A DNA stretch of 49,340 nucleotides from a virus (IMGVR_UViG_3300035670_000322:1-49340); one strand, 5' to 3'; numbered from the stretch's first letter, positions 35,846 through 45,970 are shown. Translations and numbers: made by a program. Notes: generated by a model not told the origin, from the letters alone.

Positions 35846-38800
35846 AAAAAATTATTTAATTTCGAATGAAGAACTTCTTCAAAAAGAAGGATTCATGGAA
35901 GAAAAAGAAGCTAAGTTGTTATTTTATCAGTTTTTAAGAAACAATATTACATTCTCAACTGATTTGATTACTGGAGTTAAATTATTTCCTTTTCAACATA
36001 TGGCTATTAAAGGCATGTTGGAAAGCGATTATTTTTTGGCGGTATGGAGTCGTGGTTTAAGTAAATGTACTAATAAAAATTCTTTAATTTTTACAAATAA
36101 CGGAATTAAAAAAGCAATAGATGTTCAAATTGGAGATTATGTTCTTGCTAAAAATTCTATGCAATTAGTGGAAGGTAAAACTGTTAATAAAAAGCAAAAG
36201 ACATATAAGATAACAACAGATAAAGGTTATGAATCTGAGGGTCTAGATTATCACAGAATTTTGATATTGAATAAAAATCTAGAACAAGAATGGAAGTTTG
36301 CTAAAGATCTTTCAATTGGAGATTGTATTATAATGCGTAAGAATGGTTTTTTCAGTAATCAAATCAATATATTCGCAGGATTTTCTATTGAAAAAGAAAG
36401 ATTTGATCAAGTTGTAATTGATCCACTAAAAATATCGTTAAAAGATTGGTATTACTTTTTTGGAATTTTTATTGGTGATGGCTGTTTTACAAATAAAATA
36501 ATTCAAATCACAAGCGAAGATATAGAAATAAAAAATTTCTTAATGTACTTTTGTGATAAATTAAATCTTAATTTAAAAATTTATCAAAAAAAGAACAATA
36601 AAGCCCAAAGCTTTACTATTTCTAATAAGTCTTTGCAAAAATTTCTTGAATTTTGTGGTTTTGAAGTAGGAAAAAAAGCAGTTAATAAAATAATTCCTTA
36701 TAAACTTTTAAACTGTTCGAAAGATAGCGCATCAAATCTATTAAAAGGTTTATTTGATACAGATGGTTACGCTTCAATATCAGCTAAACGTAGAAATTCT
36801 AATGGCGCAAAGATTGGTTTTACGAGTACGTCTTATGAATTAATTAAACAAGTCAGAACTTTGCTTTTAATATTTGGAATAGATTCAACTACAAAAATTT
36901 CTTTTAAAGGTGGTGAGTCTAATTTTTCAGGAAAAAAATATATTTGCAATAAAGCTTGGACAATCTTATTAAGCACTTATGAAAATATAAAAATATTTAA
37001 GGATTCTATTGGTTTTTTAATAAATAGAAAACAAGAAAAATTAAATATAATTAATGCCGCAAAATATATTGATGGGCAATTTTCTAATACGATTCCTTTT
37101 ATTGGAGAATATTTAATTTCAAAATATAATAAAAAATCAATTTGCAAAAAAAATAAAAATCAGCAGATCAAATTGCCATTTAGAAAAAAAACAAATCGGA
37201 CTCTTGCTAAAAATCTAGCAAACTTTGTTGATTTAGAAACTTCAAACAAAATAAATAATTTATTAGATGAAAATCTATTTTTTGATTTTGTAAAAATAAA
37301 AGAAGAATCTCTTAATGAGACCGTAGATTTGCAAGTAGCAAATGAACATTGCTATATGTCAGATGGATTTATAAATCATAATTCATATACGTGTGGCATA
37401 TTTGCAGCATTAGATGCGATATTTAATCAAGGTGTTGAGATAGGAATTTTGAGCCGCAGTTTTCGTCAGTCTAAAATGATATTTAAAAAGATTGAAGATA
37501 TTGCTGCAAAACCAGAAGCTTATTTATTAAAACAATGTATTACTCATGTATCTAAAAGTAATGATGAATGGGTAATGGAAATCGGTAAAAGCAGAATACG
37601 AGCATTACCTTTAGGCGATGGTGAAAAGCTTCGCGGTTTTCGCTTTCATCGTATTATCATTGACGAGTTTTTATTGATGCCAGAACGTATTTATAATGAA
37701 GTTATTGTTCCGTTCTTGTCCGTTGTGCAAAATCCAACACAAAGAGAAGAGCTTTATAATCTCGAAACACAATTGATTGAAAAAGACGAGATGAAAGAAG
37801 AAGATCGATATCAGTGGCCTAATAATAAATTAATTGCATTATCTTCTGCATCTTTTAAATTTGAATATTTATATAAGTTGTATGAGCAGTATGAAAATTT
37901 AATTTTTAATCCAAAAACAAAAGATACTACTAGACGTTGTGTTATGCAGTTTTCTTATGATTGTGCGCCGACACAATTATATGATCAAAATTTGATCAAT
38001 CAAGCGAAAGCAACGATGAGTGAATCTCAGTTTTTAAGAGAATTCGGAGCACAATTTACAGATGATAGTTCTGGTTATTTTAAAATTTCTAAAATGGCTC
38101 TTTGTACTATACCTGATGGTGAATTGCCGTCAATTGAAGTAGCGGGTCATGCAGAAGATGAATATATAGTTTCTGTTGACCCTTCTTGGTCAGAAACCGA
38201 ATCTTCTGACGATTTCGCGATTCAAGTATTAAAGATAAATAGAGAAAAACAAATATCAACTCTTGTCCATTCTTATGCTTTATCTGGTTCATCATTAAAA
38301 GACCATATTAAATACTTTTTATATATACTTCAAAACTTCAATGTTGTTGCAATATGTATGGATTATAACGGTGGCGTTCAGTTTATGAATTCTTGCAATG
38401 AAAGTGAACTTTTCAAAGACGCTAAAATTAATCTAAAATCAATTACAACAGAATTTGAGCGGCCTGAAGAATATGCCCAAAACTTGTTTTCTGCTAAAAT
38501 GGAATATAACAAATCAGAATATAAGTATGTATTTTTAAGAAAGCCAACTTCTTCTTGGATACGTTTAGCGAATGAAATGTTACAAGCTAATTTTGATCAT
38601 CGTCGTATTTTCTTTGGCAGCAGAGCAATTGATGACAATTTCAGAGCGCAAACTAAAAGAAGAATTGGCATTACTAATTTAAAATTTTCTAATTCATTAG
38701 ATTCAGAAAAAGAAAACGAAGAAGCTAAAATGATTGATTTTGTTGAGCATTTAACTGATATGATTTTGTTAACTAAAACAGAATGCGCACTAATACAAAT

Positions 38801-38996
38801 TACTACTTCTGCTCAAGGTTTACAGAATTTTGATTTACCAGCTAATTTAAAACGTAAAACAGGTCCAGATAAACCTAGAAAAGATAGTTATTCAGCTTTA
38901 GTATTAGGTAATTGGTTAGCAAAAATTTATTTTGATATGGAAAATACTCAAGTCGATAATGTTATGGAAACTTTTGAGCCGTTATTTATTGCATAA
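35814..38996 (+). CDS. Terminase large subunit interrupted by an intein (1060 aa precursor)
   Basis: The mature protein (about 621 aa after splicing) is the packaging ATPase/nuclease. Its P-loop is split: WSRGLSK lies before the insert and SYTCGIFAALDAIF after it. The Walker B is FHRIIIDEFLLMPER. The RNase H-like nuclease begins with EYIVSVDPSW and continues with CMDYNGG. The start at 35814 overlaps the nuclease gene by 32 nt; ATG 35895 is an alternative. TerL cuts concatemers and drives DNA into proheads. Confidence 0.88.
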   Translation: MSWECGSQKNKKNYLISNEELLQKEGFMEEKEAKLLFYQFLRNNITFSTDLITGVKLFPFQHMAIKGMLESDYFLAVWSRGLSKCTNKNSLIFTNNGIKKAIDVQIGDYVLAKNSMQLVEGKTVNKKQKTYKITTDKGYESEGLDYHRILILNKNLEQEWKFAKDLSIGDCIIMRKNGFFSNQINIFAGFSIEKERFDQVVIDPLKISLKDWYYFFGIFIGDGCFTNKIIQITSEDIEIKNFLMYFCDKLNLNLKIYQKKNNKAQSFTISNKSLQKFLEFCGFEVGKKAVNKIIPYKLLNCSKDSASNLLKGLFDTDGYASISAKRRNSNGAKIGFTSTSYELIKQVRTLLLIFGIDSTTKISFKGGESNFSGKKYICNKAWTILLSTYENIKIFKDSIGFLINRKQEKLNIINAAKYIDGQFSNTIPFIGEYLISKYNKKSICKKNKNQQIKLPFRKKTNRTLAKNLANFVDLETSNKINNLLDENLFFDFVKIKEESLNETVDLQVANEHCYMSDGFINHNSYTCGIFAALDAIFNQGVEIGILSRSFRQSKMIFKKIEDIAAKPEAYLLKQCITHVSKSNDEWVMEIGKSRIRALPLGDGEKLRGFRFHRIIIDEFLLMPERIYNEVIVPFLSVVQNPTQREELYNLETQLIEKDEMKEEDRYQWPNNKLIALSSASFKFEYLYKLYEQYENLIFNPKTKDTTRRCVMQFSYDCAPTQLYDQNLINQAKATMSESQFLREFGAQFTDDSSGYFKISKMALCTIPDGELPSIEVAGHAEDEYIVSVDPSWSETESSDDFAIQVLKINREKQISTLVHSYALSGSSLKDHIKYFLYILQNFNVVAICMDYNGGVQFMNSCNESELFKDAKINLKSITTEFERPEEYAQNLFSAKMEYNKSEYKYVFLRKPTSSWIRLANEMLQANFDHRRIFFGSRAIDDNFRAQTKRRIGITNLKFSNSLDSEKENEEAKMIDFVEHLTDMILLTKTECALIQITTSAQGLQNFDLPANLKRKTGPDKPRKDSYSALVLGNWLAKIYFDMENTQVDNVMETFEPLFIA
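36066..37382 (+). mobile_element. Intein with LAGLIDADG endonuclease inside TerL (439 aa)
   Basis: It starts at Cys (codon 36066, after SRGLSK) and ends HN followed by Ser, the standard splice residues. The N-terminal splicing block reads CTNKNSLIFTNNGIKKAIDV and the C-terminal block HCYMSDGFINHN. Two LAGLIDADG helices are present (FFGIFIGDGCF and LLKGLFDTDGYAS), so the homing endonuclease looks intact. Insertion between the Lys and Ser of the P-loop is a classic intein choice: the most conserved codons of the host gene. Confidence 0.88.
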
Positions 38997-39048
38997 AATT
39001 AATGTTTAAAAGTCACTTTTAAAGTTACAATGTGTAACTATTTATACC

Positions 39049-41082
39049 ATGAGCCGTAAATATACAAAGAAGTCAGAATATTGGAGCAAATTTTCTAAAG
39101 GAACAGAAGATCAATCGGCTCCATTAGAAGATTTAATTAGAGATTATTCTGAACCTACTTTGGTTGGTGAGCCCTTTTATAATCATGATGCTAAAGCTTC
39201 TTACGAAAGATCACAAAATACAGATAATCCTACAGGTATTCGTCGTAATTTAGCTTATGTAGGGCCAAAAATTTATCGTTATGGTAATATTCGAGAAGGT
39301 TTATTGCCTTTCGAAACTTCTATTAATGGTTATAATATTCGCGATGCAATTGAATTATGTCAAAAAGCTTATGCAAATGTAGCTATTTTCAGAAACGCTG
39401 TTGATATTATGTCTGAGTTTGCTAACGCTGAAATATATTTAGAAGGTGGAAGCCAAAAAGCAAGAGACTTTTTCACAAAATGGATGAAGTATATAAAGAT
39501 TTGGGGAATTAAAGATCAGTATTTCCGCGAATATTACAGAAGTGGTAATGTTTTCTTTTATAAAATAAACGCTAAGTTTGATATAAATGATTTTCAAAAG
39601 ATTTTAGAATCTTATGCTACATACGATGGTCAATCTTATACAACAGATGTTTCATTATTACCTTATCCAAGTAATTACGATGTAAAAAATCAAATACCTG
39701 TTTCTTATACATTATTAAATCCATATTATGTTACTGTAAATAGAACAAGCTCATGGAAACAGATGTTGTATCAAAAGATTTTGTCTGAATACGAATTAGA
39801 AAGATTAAGAACACCTAAGAATGATCATGATAAAATGATCTTTGATCAATTGGATGAGCAAACAAAAGATAAAATCAAGAATGGTCAATGGGCGCGTGAT
39901 GGTTTGAAGATTCAATTAGATCCAACAAATGTTATTGCTTCATTCTATAAAAAGCAAGATTACGAGCCATTTTCTATTCCGTTTGGTTTTCCAGTTTTAG
40001 ATGATATTAACTTTAAGCTTGAGATGAAAAAAATCGATCAAGCTATTTGTAGAACGATTGAGAATGTAATTCTATTAATTACTTTAGGTACTGAACCAAG
40101 CAAAGGTGGAATTAATCATAAAAACATTAAAGCCATGCAAAGCTTGTTAAATAACCAATCAGTTGGTCGCGTACTTGTTGCAGATTATACAACAAAAGCA
40201 GAATTTATTATTCCTGATATGAATAAAGTATTAGGATATGAAAAATATCGTATTGTTAATGAAGATATTAAAGAAGGTTTGCAAAATATTTTAATTGGCT
40301 CTGAAAAGTTTGCTAATACTACTGTTAAAGCTCAAGTATTCTTTGAAAGATTAAAAGAATCAAGAAACGCTTTTATAAATGATTTTCTACAACCAGAAAT
40401 TGAAGGTATATTTAAAAATCTAGGATTTAAAGGTAAATGTCCCAAAGCTAGATTTGAAGAAGTTTCAATAAAAGATGAAACTCAATTTAATCGTGTTGTG
40501 ACTAGAATGATGGAACTTGGTATTCTTCCTCCAGAAGAAGGTATTAAGGTTATTGAAACAGGTATTTATCCTACTTCCGAAGAACTAGCTGCTGCTCAAC
40601 AAAAATTTGTTCAACAAAGAGAACAAGGTTATTACAATCCAATTGTTGGTGGTGTTCCAATGATACCACCTCCAATTCCAGGTATGCCAACTGGCGCAGC
40701 TCCAGTTAAAAATCAAACACCAAATACAGCCGGTCGTCCAAAAGGAACAACTAAGGCGTCTGTCTTTGCTAAAAACGCTATTGCAAAAGTTATGGATGAA
40801 TCAAAAACACTTAATGGTTTAGTTGAAGCGGGGCTAAAAAAGAAATATAATAAGAAATCATTAAGTGCAGAACAGAAAAAATTAGTAACAGGTATAACTG
40901 AAGCAATCATAACTGGAACTGAGTTTAAAGATTGGCCTAAAACTGCATCTTCTGTATTAAATGATCCTACTGCATTAGATAAACTAGGAATACTAAATTC
41001 TATTCAAGAAATGGCTGCCGAGCATCAATTAGATACATATTCAGCAAGCTTATTATATCACAGCACTAAGTTTTCCGTGTAA
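39049..41082 (+). CDS. Portal protein (677 aa)
   Basis: Position directly after TerL, length, and sequence features fit a phage portal: an N-terminal GPKIYRYGNIREGLLPFE, a wing/stem region with INAKFDINDFQKILE, and a helical crown segment (QAICRTIENVILLITLG; LQNILIGSEKFANTTVKAQV). Residues 540-570 are proline- and glycine-rich (GGVPMIPPPIPGMPTG) and the C-terminus is a helical barrel-like tail. It forms the dodecameric DNA entry ring. Confidence 0.85.
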   Translation: MSRKYTKKSEYWSKFSKGTEDQSAPLEDLIRDYSEPTLVGEPFYNHDAKASYERSQNTDNPTGIRRNLAYVGPKIYRYGNIREGLLPFETSINGYNIRDAIELCQKAYANVAIFRNAVDIMSEFANAEIYLEGGSQKARDFFTKWMKYIKIWGIKDQYFREYYRSGNVFFYKINAKFDINDFQKILESYATYDGQSYTTDVSLLPYPSNYDVKNQIPVSYTLLNPYYVTVNRTSSWKQMLYQKILSEYELERLRTPKNDHDKMIFDQLDEQTKDKIKNGQWARDGLKIQLDPTNVIASFYKKQDYEPFSIPFGFPVLDDINFKLEMKKIDQAICRTIENVILLITLGTEPSKGGINHKNIKAMQSLLNNQSVGRVLVADYTTKAEFIIPDMNKVLGYEKYRIVNEDIKEGLQNILIGSEKFANTTVKAQVFFERLKESRNAFINDFLQPEIEGIFKNLGFKGKCPKARFEEVSIKDETQFNRVVTRMMELGILPPEEGIKVIETGIYPTSEELAAAQQKFVQQREQGYYNPIVGGVPMIPPPIPGMPTGAAPVKNQTPNTAGRPKGTTKASVFAKNAIAKVMDESKTLNGLVEAGLKKKYNKKSLSAEQKKLVTGITEAIITGTEFKDWPKTASSVLNDPTALDKLGILNSIQEMAAEHQLDTYSASLLYHSTKFSV

Positions 41083-41093
41083 TATTTTACTAT

Positions 41094-42689
41094 ATGTCAA
41101 GCGATCTTTATCGTTATAAAACAAAATTTGATAATATAGTTACGGCTTCATTAAATTTTGATCAAAATCCTTTGTTGTCTGTTGCTTCGTTAGATGGTTT
41201 AAGAAGTTTAATTCCTAATAGTGTTAATTTGGATAAAAACATCGATCTTGTTGGCGCTGCATTTAATGCTGCTGTAGTAAATCGTTTTAATAAAAACGGC
41301 GATGGTATTAATACCGATACAGCAATTGCTTTTAAAAAATATTTTATTCATAAACCTACTAATATCGAACATAAGAAAACAAGAGTTGTTGGTCATATTG
41401 TTAATTCCGCTTTTTCATCTTATGGTGATAATCAATTATTATTTGAAGATGATGTTAAAGGAAAATTAGATCCATTCAATATTGCTTTAGCTGCTGTCGT
41501 TTATAAAACAGTTGATCGTGATTTTGCTGATGCGTTAGTTAATTCTAACAATCCTGATTCTCCATTATATCAAAAGATTAGCGCAAGCTGGGAAATTGGT
41601 TTCAATGAATATGCAATTGCAATCGGTAGCTTGGATCTAAAAAATGCTGAAATAATTACTAAACAAAATCAAATAGAAGAATTTAAGAAATTCTTAAAAG
41701 GTTTTGATGGTCCCGGCACTTTAAATGATGGCACTCCAGTTTATAGATTAGTAACTGGCAGAATTTATCCATTAGGCATTGGATTTACTACGAATCCAGC
41801 TGCTGATGTTCAAGGTGTTATTATTGACAATGAAGAAGAAAACGAAGTTGAAGAAGATACAGAAGCAGAAGTTTTAGAAATCGTTGAATCAATTGAAATT
41901 GATACACCTAAAAAAGTAATAGTAGATAATTTTTCACAAAATCAAAATAATACTGTAAATATTACCAAAAATAAAGTTATGGATTTAGACCAAATATTAT
42001 CCGCGCTAAAAACAGTTCTCGCTGAAAAGCAAGAATCTGAAAAATTCAGTGAAGAAGCTGTTGCTTCTATTTCTGCAAAGATCGCTGAAAGTATCAAACT
42101 CAAGAACGACGAAATCAAAGCTGAGATCGCTTCTGCTGAAAAAGCAAAGCTCGAAGCCGTCGCTCAAGCCGAACAGTTCAAGAAAGATCTTGAAGAAAAT
42201 AACAAGAAGCTAGCTGATTCATTAGCTAGATTGAATGAACTCGAAACCACAATGAGCGCCCAAGCCGCTCAAGAACTTTTTAATTCTAGAATGAATGTTC
42301 TAGATACTGAATATGATTTTGATGATGTAGATCGTCAATTTCTCGCTAAAGAAATTAGCGCTTTAGATAAGTCTGATGAGGCTTTTGCTTCTTATAAGGA
42401 TAAACTAGCAGTAGTTTATAGACACAAGAGCAAAGCTTTCAAGGCTGATCAAGAAAAAGCTTTCCAAGACCGTCTCGAAGCCGAACTAGCTAAGAGAATG
42501 GGACAAGTAAAAACAGTAGCAAGCGAAGTAGTTGAAAAAACTGTTGAAGTCGAAACCGCTTTAGCTAATGCAAAGCCTGAAGATGCTGCTATACCCGCTC
42601 AAGGCATTGAGCCGACTGAAGAGAAGGTTTCTTGGAAAGAAAGACTTAGCAAGGCTTTCAGTAAGGAAAATATAACAGTTAAATTTTAA
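41094..42689 (+). CDS. Prohead protease fused to scaffold-like coiled coil (531 aa)
   Basis: Residues 1 to about 240 look like a prohead serine protease: the catalytic His lies in TNIEHKKTRVVGHIVNS and the Ser in KISASWEIGF. Residues about 296-531 are a long Ala/Glu/Lys coiled coil (KAKLEAVAQAEQFKKDLEEN), typical of a scaffold core. An in-frame ATG at 41979 (residue 296) could make a separate scaffold, as in lambda C/Nu3. Codon use switches there towards C-ending codons. The enzyme should trim scaffold and capsid proteins in the prohead. Confidence 0.78.
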   Translation: MSSDLYRYKTKFDNIVTASLNFDQNPLLSVASLDGLRSLIPNSVNLDKNIDLVGAAFNAAVVNRFNKNGDGINTDTAIAFKKYFIHKPTNIEHKKTRVVGHIVNSAFSSYGDNQLLFEDDVKGKLDPFNIALAAVVYKTVDRDFADALVNSNNPDSPLYQKISASWEIGFNEYAIAIGSLDLKNAEIITKQNQIEEFKKFLKGFDGPGTLNDGTPVYRLVTGRIYPLGIGFTTNPAADVQGVIIDNEEENEVEEDTEAEVLEIVESIEIDTPKKVIVDNFSQNQNNTVNITKNKVMDLDQILSALKTVLAEKQESEKFSEEAVASISAKIAESIKLKNDEIKAEIASAEKAKLEAVAQAEQFKKDLEENNKKLADSLARLNELETTMSAQAAQELFNSRMNVLDTEYDFDDVDRQFLAKEISALDKSDEAFASYKDKLAVVYRHKSKAFKADQEKAFQDRLEAELAKRMGQVKTVASEVVEKTVEVETALANAKPEDAAIPAQGIEPTEEKVSWKERLSKAFSKENITVKF

Positions 42690-42695
42690 AACTAT

Positions 42696-43367
42696 ATGTC
42701 ACTAAGATTATATCCATTTAGACAATATAGCGAACATGATGTTATCAACTTGTTCGCAAGCGACACTGTAGACTCCACACCATCAACAAATGGTAACGGT
42801 TCTGCCGGTGTATTCGTCAAAGTATCAGCTGGTAACTTGGATCTAGATCCAATTACTTACTCTACTAACGATACAGTACTAGGTAAGACAGACTATCCTT
42901 TCTTGGGTGCTGCTCAATACCCTTCTGTACCTCTCACCTTTACTGCGGCTACCGCTGGTTCTCCAGTTCTTGGTATTACGCTCAATCAAACACTTCTAAC
43001 CGATGAAAACGGTGAAAAGCTTCTCTATAATCCTGTTAAGAGAGCTGAACTCCAAGCCGTTCTATCTGGTCAAGCTGTTCCTGTAGCTACACGCGGTGTT
43101 TTCACATTAGCTGATACAGCTATTGATTGGGTCGATGCTAGCATGACAGTTAACAATCACCTTGTTGTTTCTGCTAATGCTGGTAAAGTTTCTGGTCTAG
43201 ATGCTGCTACAGTTTCACCAATCACTGGTACTACAAGCATCGTCGGTAGAATTCTAGCTACTGGTCAACGTGTTTCCCAAAATGGTAAGAGCGATTATTT
43301 CGCTGGTGCCACAACAGGAAAATATGCTCTCGTTCAAATCGACTGCGTTACATCTTACGTTGTCTAA
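42696..43367 (+). CDS. Head-associated structural protein (223 aa)
   Basis: Between protease and capsid genes, where decoration or head-vertex proteins are usual. It is Gly/Thr/Val-rich with short strands (TAATAGSPVLGITLNQTL; ISPITGTTSIVGRILATGQ) and no charge clusters. It shares the optimised codon style of the capsid gene, so it is probably abundant. The exact role is inference. Confidence 0.6.
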   Translation: MSLRLYPFRQYSEHDVINLFASDTVDSTPSTNGNGSAGVFVKVSAGNLDLDPITYSTNDTVLGKTDYPFLGAAQYPSVPLTFTAATAGSPVLGITLNQTLLTDENGEKLLYNPVKRAELQAVLSGQAVPVATRGVFTLADTAIDWVDASMTVNNHLVVSANAGKVSGLDAATVSPITGTTSIVGRILATGQRVSQNGKSDYFAGATTGKYALVQIDCVTSYVV

Positions 43368-43385
43368 TATCCAACTTAACATAAT

Positions 43386-44576
43386 ATGAAAATCGTTTTA
43401 AAGAGAACAGACGAACAAGTCGAACTAATCAAAGCATTAGCTTCCAAGAATCGTGAAGTAGCCTATGAAGCTCAAGTAGCTTTGGCTGAATTCATTGGTC
43501 CTGTTTTGGCTGAAGTTATCAATAATGCTCCTACTGTTTCTAACTTGTTTACAAGTCTTCAATTCAACGCTGAAGATAATCCTTCCATTCCTTTGGATTT
43601 ATATTATGATATCTTCGATGAAGATTACATCAAAGTTTACAGCCAATCTGTAGCTGGTGGTCTTCCTCAAAATATCGTTCAACCTTTGGCTTCTGAACTC
43701 AAGATCGCTACTTATCGCTTGGACAGCGCTGTCGCATTCGATAAGAAGTATGCTGCTAAGAGCCGTTTAGATGTTGTCAGCAAGTCTTTCACTCGCGTAG
43801 CTCAAGAAGTTATGCTCAAGCAAGAAAGAACTTCTGCTAATCTTCTAATGACTGCTCTCGCTAATGCTTCCACTGGTAATTCTGCTACAGCTGCTGATAA
43901 CTATCACGTTTTCCGCGCTGCCGCTCCCGGTAGATTTGTTTTGAATGACTTGAACAAGTTATTTACCAAGATCAAGAGAATCAACGCTTCATTCGTTGGT
44001 GGTACTCCTTCAGGTGCTCGTCGTGGTCTAACTGATCTCATCGTTTCACCTGAAATCATCGAAGAAATTCGTGGTATGGCTTATAACCCAATTAACACTA
44101 AGGGTTCATTAGCTAAGGGTGGTACAGCTGCTGGTTATCAAGCTGATCAAACCGGTGGTAACAACGGTATCGTAGCTACTGATGCTATTCGTGATCAAAT
44201 CTTCAGCCAAGCTGGTATTCCTGAATTCTTCGGTGTTTCCATCATGGAAATTCTCGAATTCGGCGTTGGTAAGAAGTTCAACACAATCTTCAGCACAGTT
44301 TCTTCTGGCGTAAGTTATGCTGACAACTACGCTTTACCTGCTAATAGCGGTACTGCTAGAGCTATTCAAACAACCGAACAAGTTATCGTTGGTCTCGATA
44401 GATCACGCGATTCTCTCGTTCGTGCTGTCGCTGTTGATTCTGACACTGGTTCTGAATTCAATCTTGTCGCTGATGATCAATATACATTGCGTCAAGGCAA
44501 GATTGGTTACTATGGTGCATTAGAAGAGGGCCGTATGGTTCTTGACAATAGGGCACTTGTGGGTCTTCTAGTGTAA
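43386..44576 (+). CDS. Major capsid protein (396 aa)
   Basis: Strong codon bias (GCT, GGT, AAG, CTC), position after protease/scaffold, and size all fit an HK97-fold capsid protein. The N-terminal helix-rich part (AEFIGPVLAEVINNAPTVSN) precedes the E-loop-like region and a conserved C-terminal segment with FGVSIMEILEFGVGKKF. A strong terminator follows, as for many capsid genes. Cleavage by the upstream protease is likely but not visible. Confidence 0.83.
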   Translation: MKIVLKRTDEQVELIKALASKNREVAYEAQVALAEFIGPVLAEVINNAPTVSNLFTSLQFNAEDNPSIPLDLYYDIFDEDYIKVYSQSVAGGLPQNIVQPLASELKIATYRLDSAVAFDKKYAAKSRLDVVSKSFTRVAQEVMLKQERTSANLLMTALANASTGNSATAADNYHVFRAAAPGRFVLNDLNKLFTKIKRINASFVGGTPSGARRGLTDLIVSPEIIEEIRGMAYNPINTKGSLAKGGTAAGYQADQTGGNNGIVATDAIRDQIFSQAGIPEFFGVSIMEILEFGVGKKFNTIFSTVSSGVSYADNYALPANSGTARAIQTTEQVIVGLDRSRDSLVRAVAVDSDTGSEFNLVADDQYTLRQGKIGYYGALEEGRMVLDNRALVGLLV

Positions 44577-44585
44577 TATAATCAT

Positions 44586-44615
44586 AATGCAGAACATGTG
44601 TTCTGCATTTTTTTT
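44586..44615 (+). terminator. Strong intrinsic terminator after the capsid gene
   Basis: An 11-bp stem (44586-44596 with 44099-44109 counted from 44,000 upward as 44599-44609), a 2-nt to 4-nt loop, then eight T. It sits between the capsid stop and the endonuclease gene, so it separates the invader from the capsid message. Confidence 0.8.
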
Positions 44616-44652
44616 AAACTAGATAACTTACCTTTAATATATATAATAATAT

Positions 44653-45507
44653 ATGAACTATCAATTATGGACTGATTCAGAAATCAATATTCTAAAAGAA
44701 AAATGTTCTACTGGAGTTTATTCTTATAAAGATATTGGAAAATTTTTAAACCGTAGTTCGCATTCTTGTCAAAATAAAGCGAAACAATTAAAAATAAAAA
44801 ACCCATTTAAATCTGCTAAAAAATATAATGTAAATATAGATTTTTGGATTCCCAATGCCATTTCTTGTTATTGGGCTGGATTTAGTGCGGCTGATGCATC
44901 AATTAATAAACATAGTTTGAATTGTTATAATTACAGATTAGAAATATCAAATTCTGATATTGAACATTTGGAGCAATTTAAAAAAGATGCAGGATTTGAT
45001 GGACCGATAAAAACATCGCTAAGAGATGGTACTTTTTTGCATTCGCGAGTGGTTATATCTGAACCTAAATGGATTGCTGATTTGCAAAAATATTATAATA
45101 TAATTCCAAATAAAACATCAAGACTAGCGCCGCCAAATTTAAACGATGAATATTTAAAATTTTGTTATTTGATAGGATATATTGATGGTGATGGATGTAT
45201 TTTTTTTGATAAAAAAAGAAATATTTTAGCATTTAGAGTAATTAGTAGTTCAATTTTTATTATTGAATGGCTTCATAAAATAATTTTTGATAAATTTTCA
45301 AATTGTTATTTTAGAAATAAAAAAAATTCAATTTCTTACAGTTTAAATAAATATCCGGTGTTTTCAATTAACGGTATTCGTGCGGCTGTTGTTTTTGATT
45401 TTTTATATAAATTTAATTTACCAAAATTAAGTCGTAAATGGAACCGACCGGAAATACATGAATATGTGAATAAAATGAAAGCTTTATATCCGCAAGTTTT
45501 TATTTAA
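44653..45507 (+). CDS. Free-standing LAGLIDADG homing endonuclease (284 aa)
   Basis: Residues 1-45 form a Myb/HTH-like DNA-binding part (WTDSEINILKEKC, SYKDIGKFLNRSSHSCQNKA). Two LAGLIDADG motifs follow: CYWAGFSAADASIN, in which the usual first-motif acidic residue remains, and LIGYIDGDGCIFF. The protein should cut a site in related phages lacking the gene and spread by repair. It lies between the capsid gene and the SAP-domain gene, after a terminator. Confidence 0.8.
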   Translation: MNYQLWTDSEINILKEKCSTGVYSYKDIGKFLNRSSHSCQNKAKQLKIKNPFKSAKKYNVNIDFWIPNAISCYWAGFSAADASINKHSLNCYNYRLEISNSDIEHLEQFKKDAGFDGPIKTSLRDGTFLHSRVVISEPKWIADLQKYYNIIPNKTSRLAPPNLNDEYLKFCYLIGYIDGDGCIFFDKKRNILAFRVISSSIFIIEWLHKIIFDKFSNCYFRNKKNSISYSLNKYPVFSINGIRAAVVFDFLYKFNLPKLSRKWNRPEIHEYVNKMKALYPQVFI

Positions 45508-45535
45508 ATATATCATTATTTTACTATTATCTTAT

Positions 45536-45970
45536 ATGGCTAAAAAGACCAAGAAAAATACAACAAAGAAGGTTGAATCAAAAACAGAAATTAAAGCTAC
45601 TGAAAACAAATCACAGCTAGATAATTTAATTTTAGCAGACGGTAAGAAAAACGATGATCCTGATATTCAAAAGGTAAAAGAGCTTGAAGAAATTTTAGGC
45701 ATCAAAAAGATGAATCCTTTTGGTACTTCTAATTTAGAAGTATTTAAAGAGAAATTAGCAGAGATGACAATGCTAGATTTACAAAATATGTGTGAGAAGT
45801 TAGGCATATTCGGTAGTGGATCAAGAATGGAGTTGAAAGAAAAATTATTGCGTCAATTTAAGCAGCATTCTCGCGGTACGATTTCAATGACAACACAAAA
45901 TCCAGCTTTTAATTTAGATCCAAATAATCCGGAACACGCAAAAACAATTCGAATATTAAAGGAAATTTAA
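45536..45970 (+). CDS. SAP-domain-like protein (144 aa)
   Basis: The N-terminal 45 residues are lysine/threonine-rich and disordered (AKKTKKNTTKKVESKTEIKA). Residues about 75-110 look like a SAP domain, MTMLDLQNMCEKLGIFGSGS followed by RMELKEKLLRQF, a helix-turn-helix-like DNA-binding module. In phages such proteins sit between capsid and tail genes, where their role is unknown. Followed by a terminator. Confidence 0.6.
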   Translation: MAKKTKKNTTKKVESKTEIKATENKSQLDNLILADGKKNDDPDIQKVKELEEILGIKKMNPFGTSNLEVFKEKLAEMTMLDLQNMCEKLGIFGSGSRMELKEKLLRQFKQHSRGTISMTTQNPAFNLDPNNPEHAKTIRILKEI

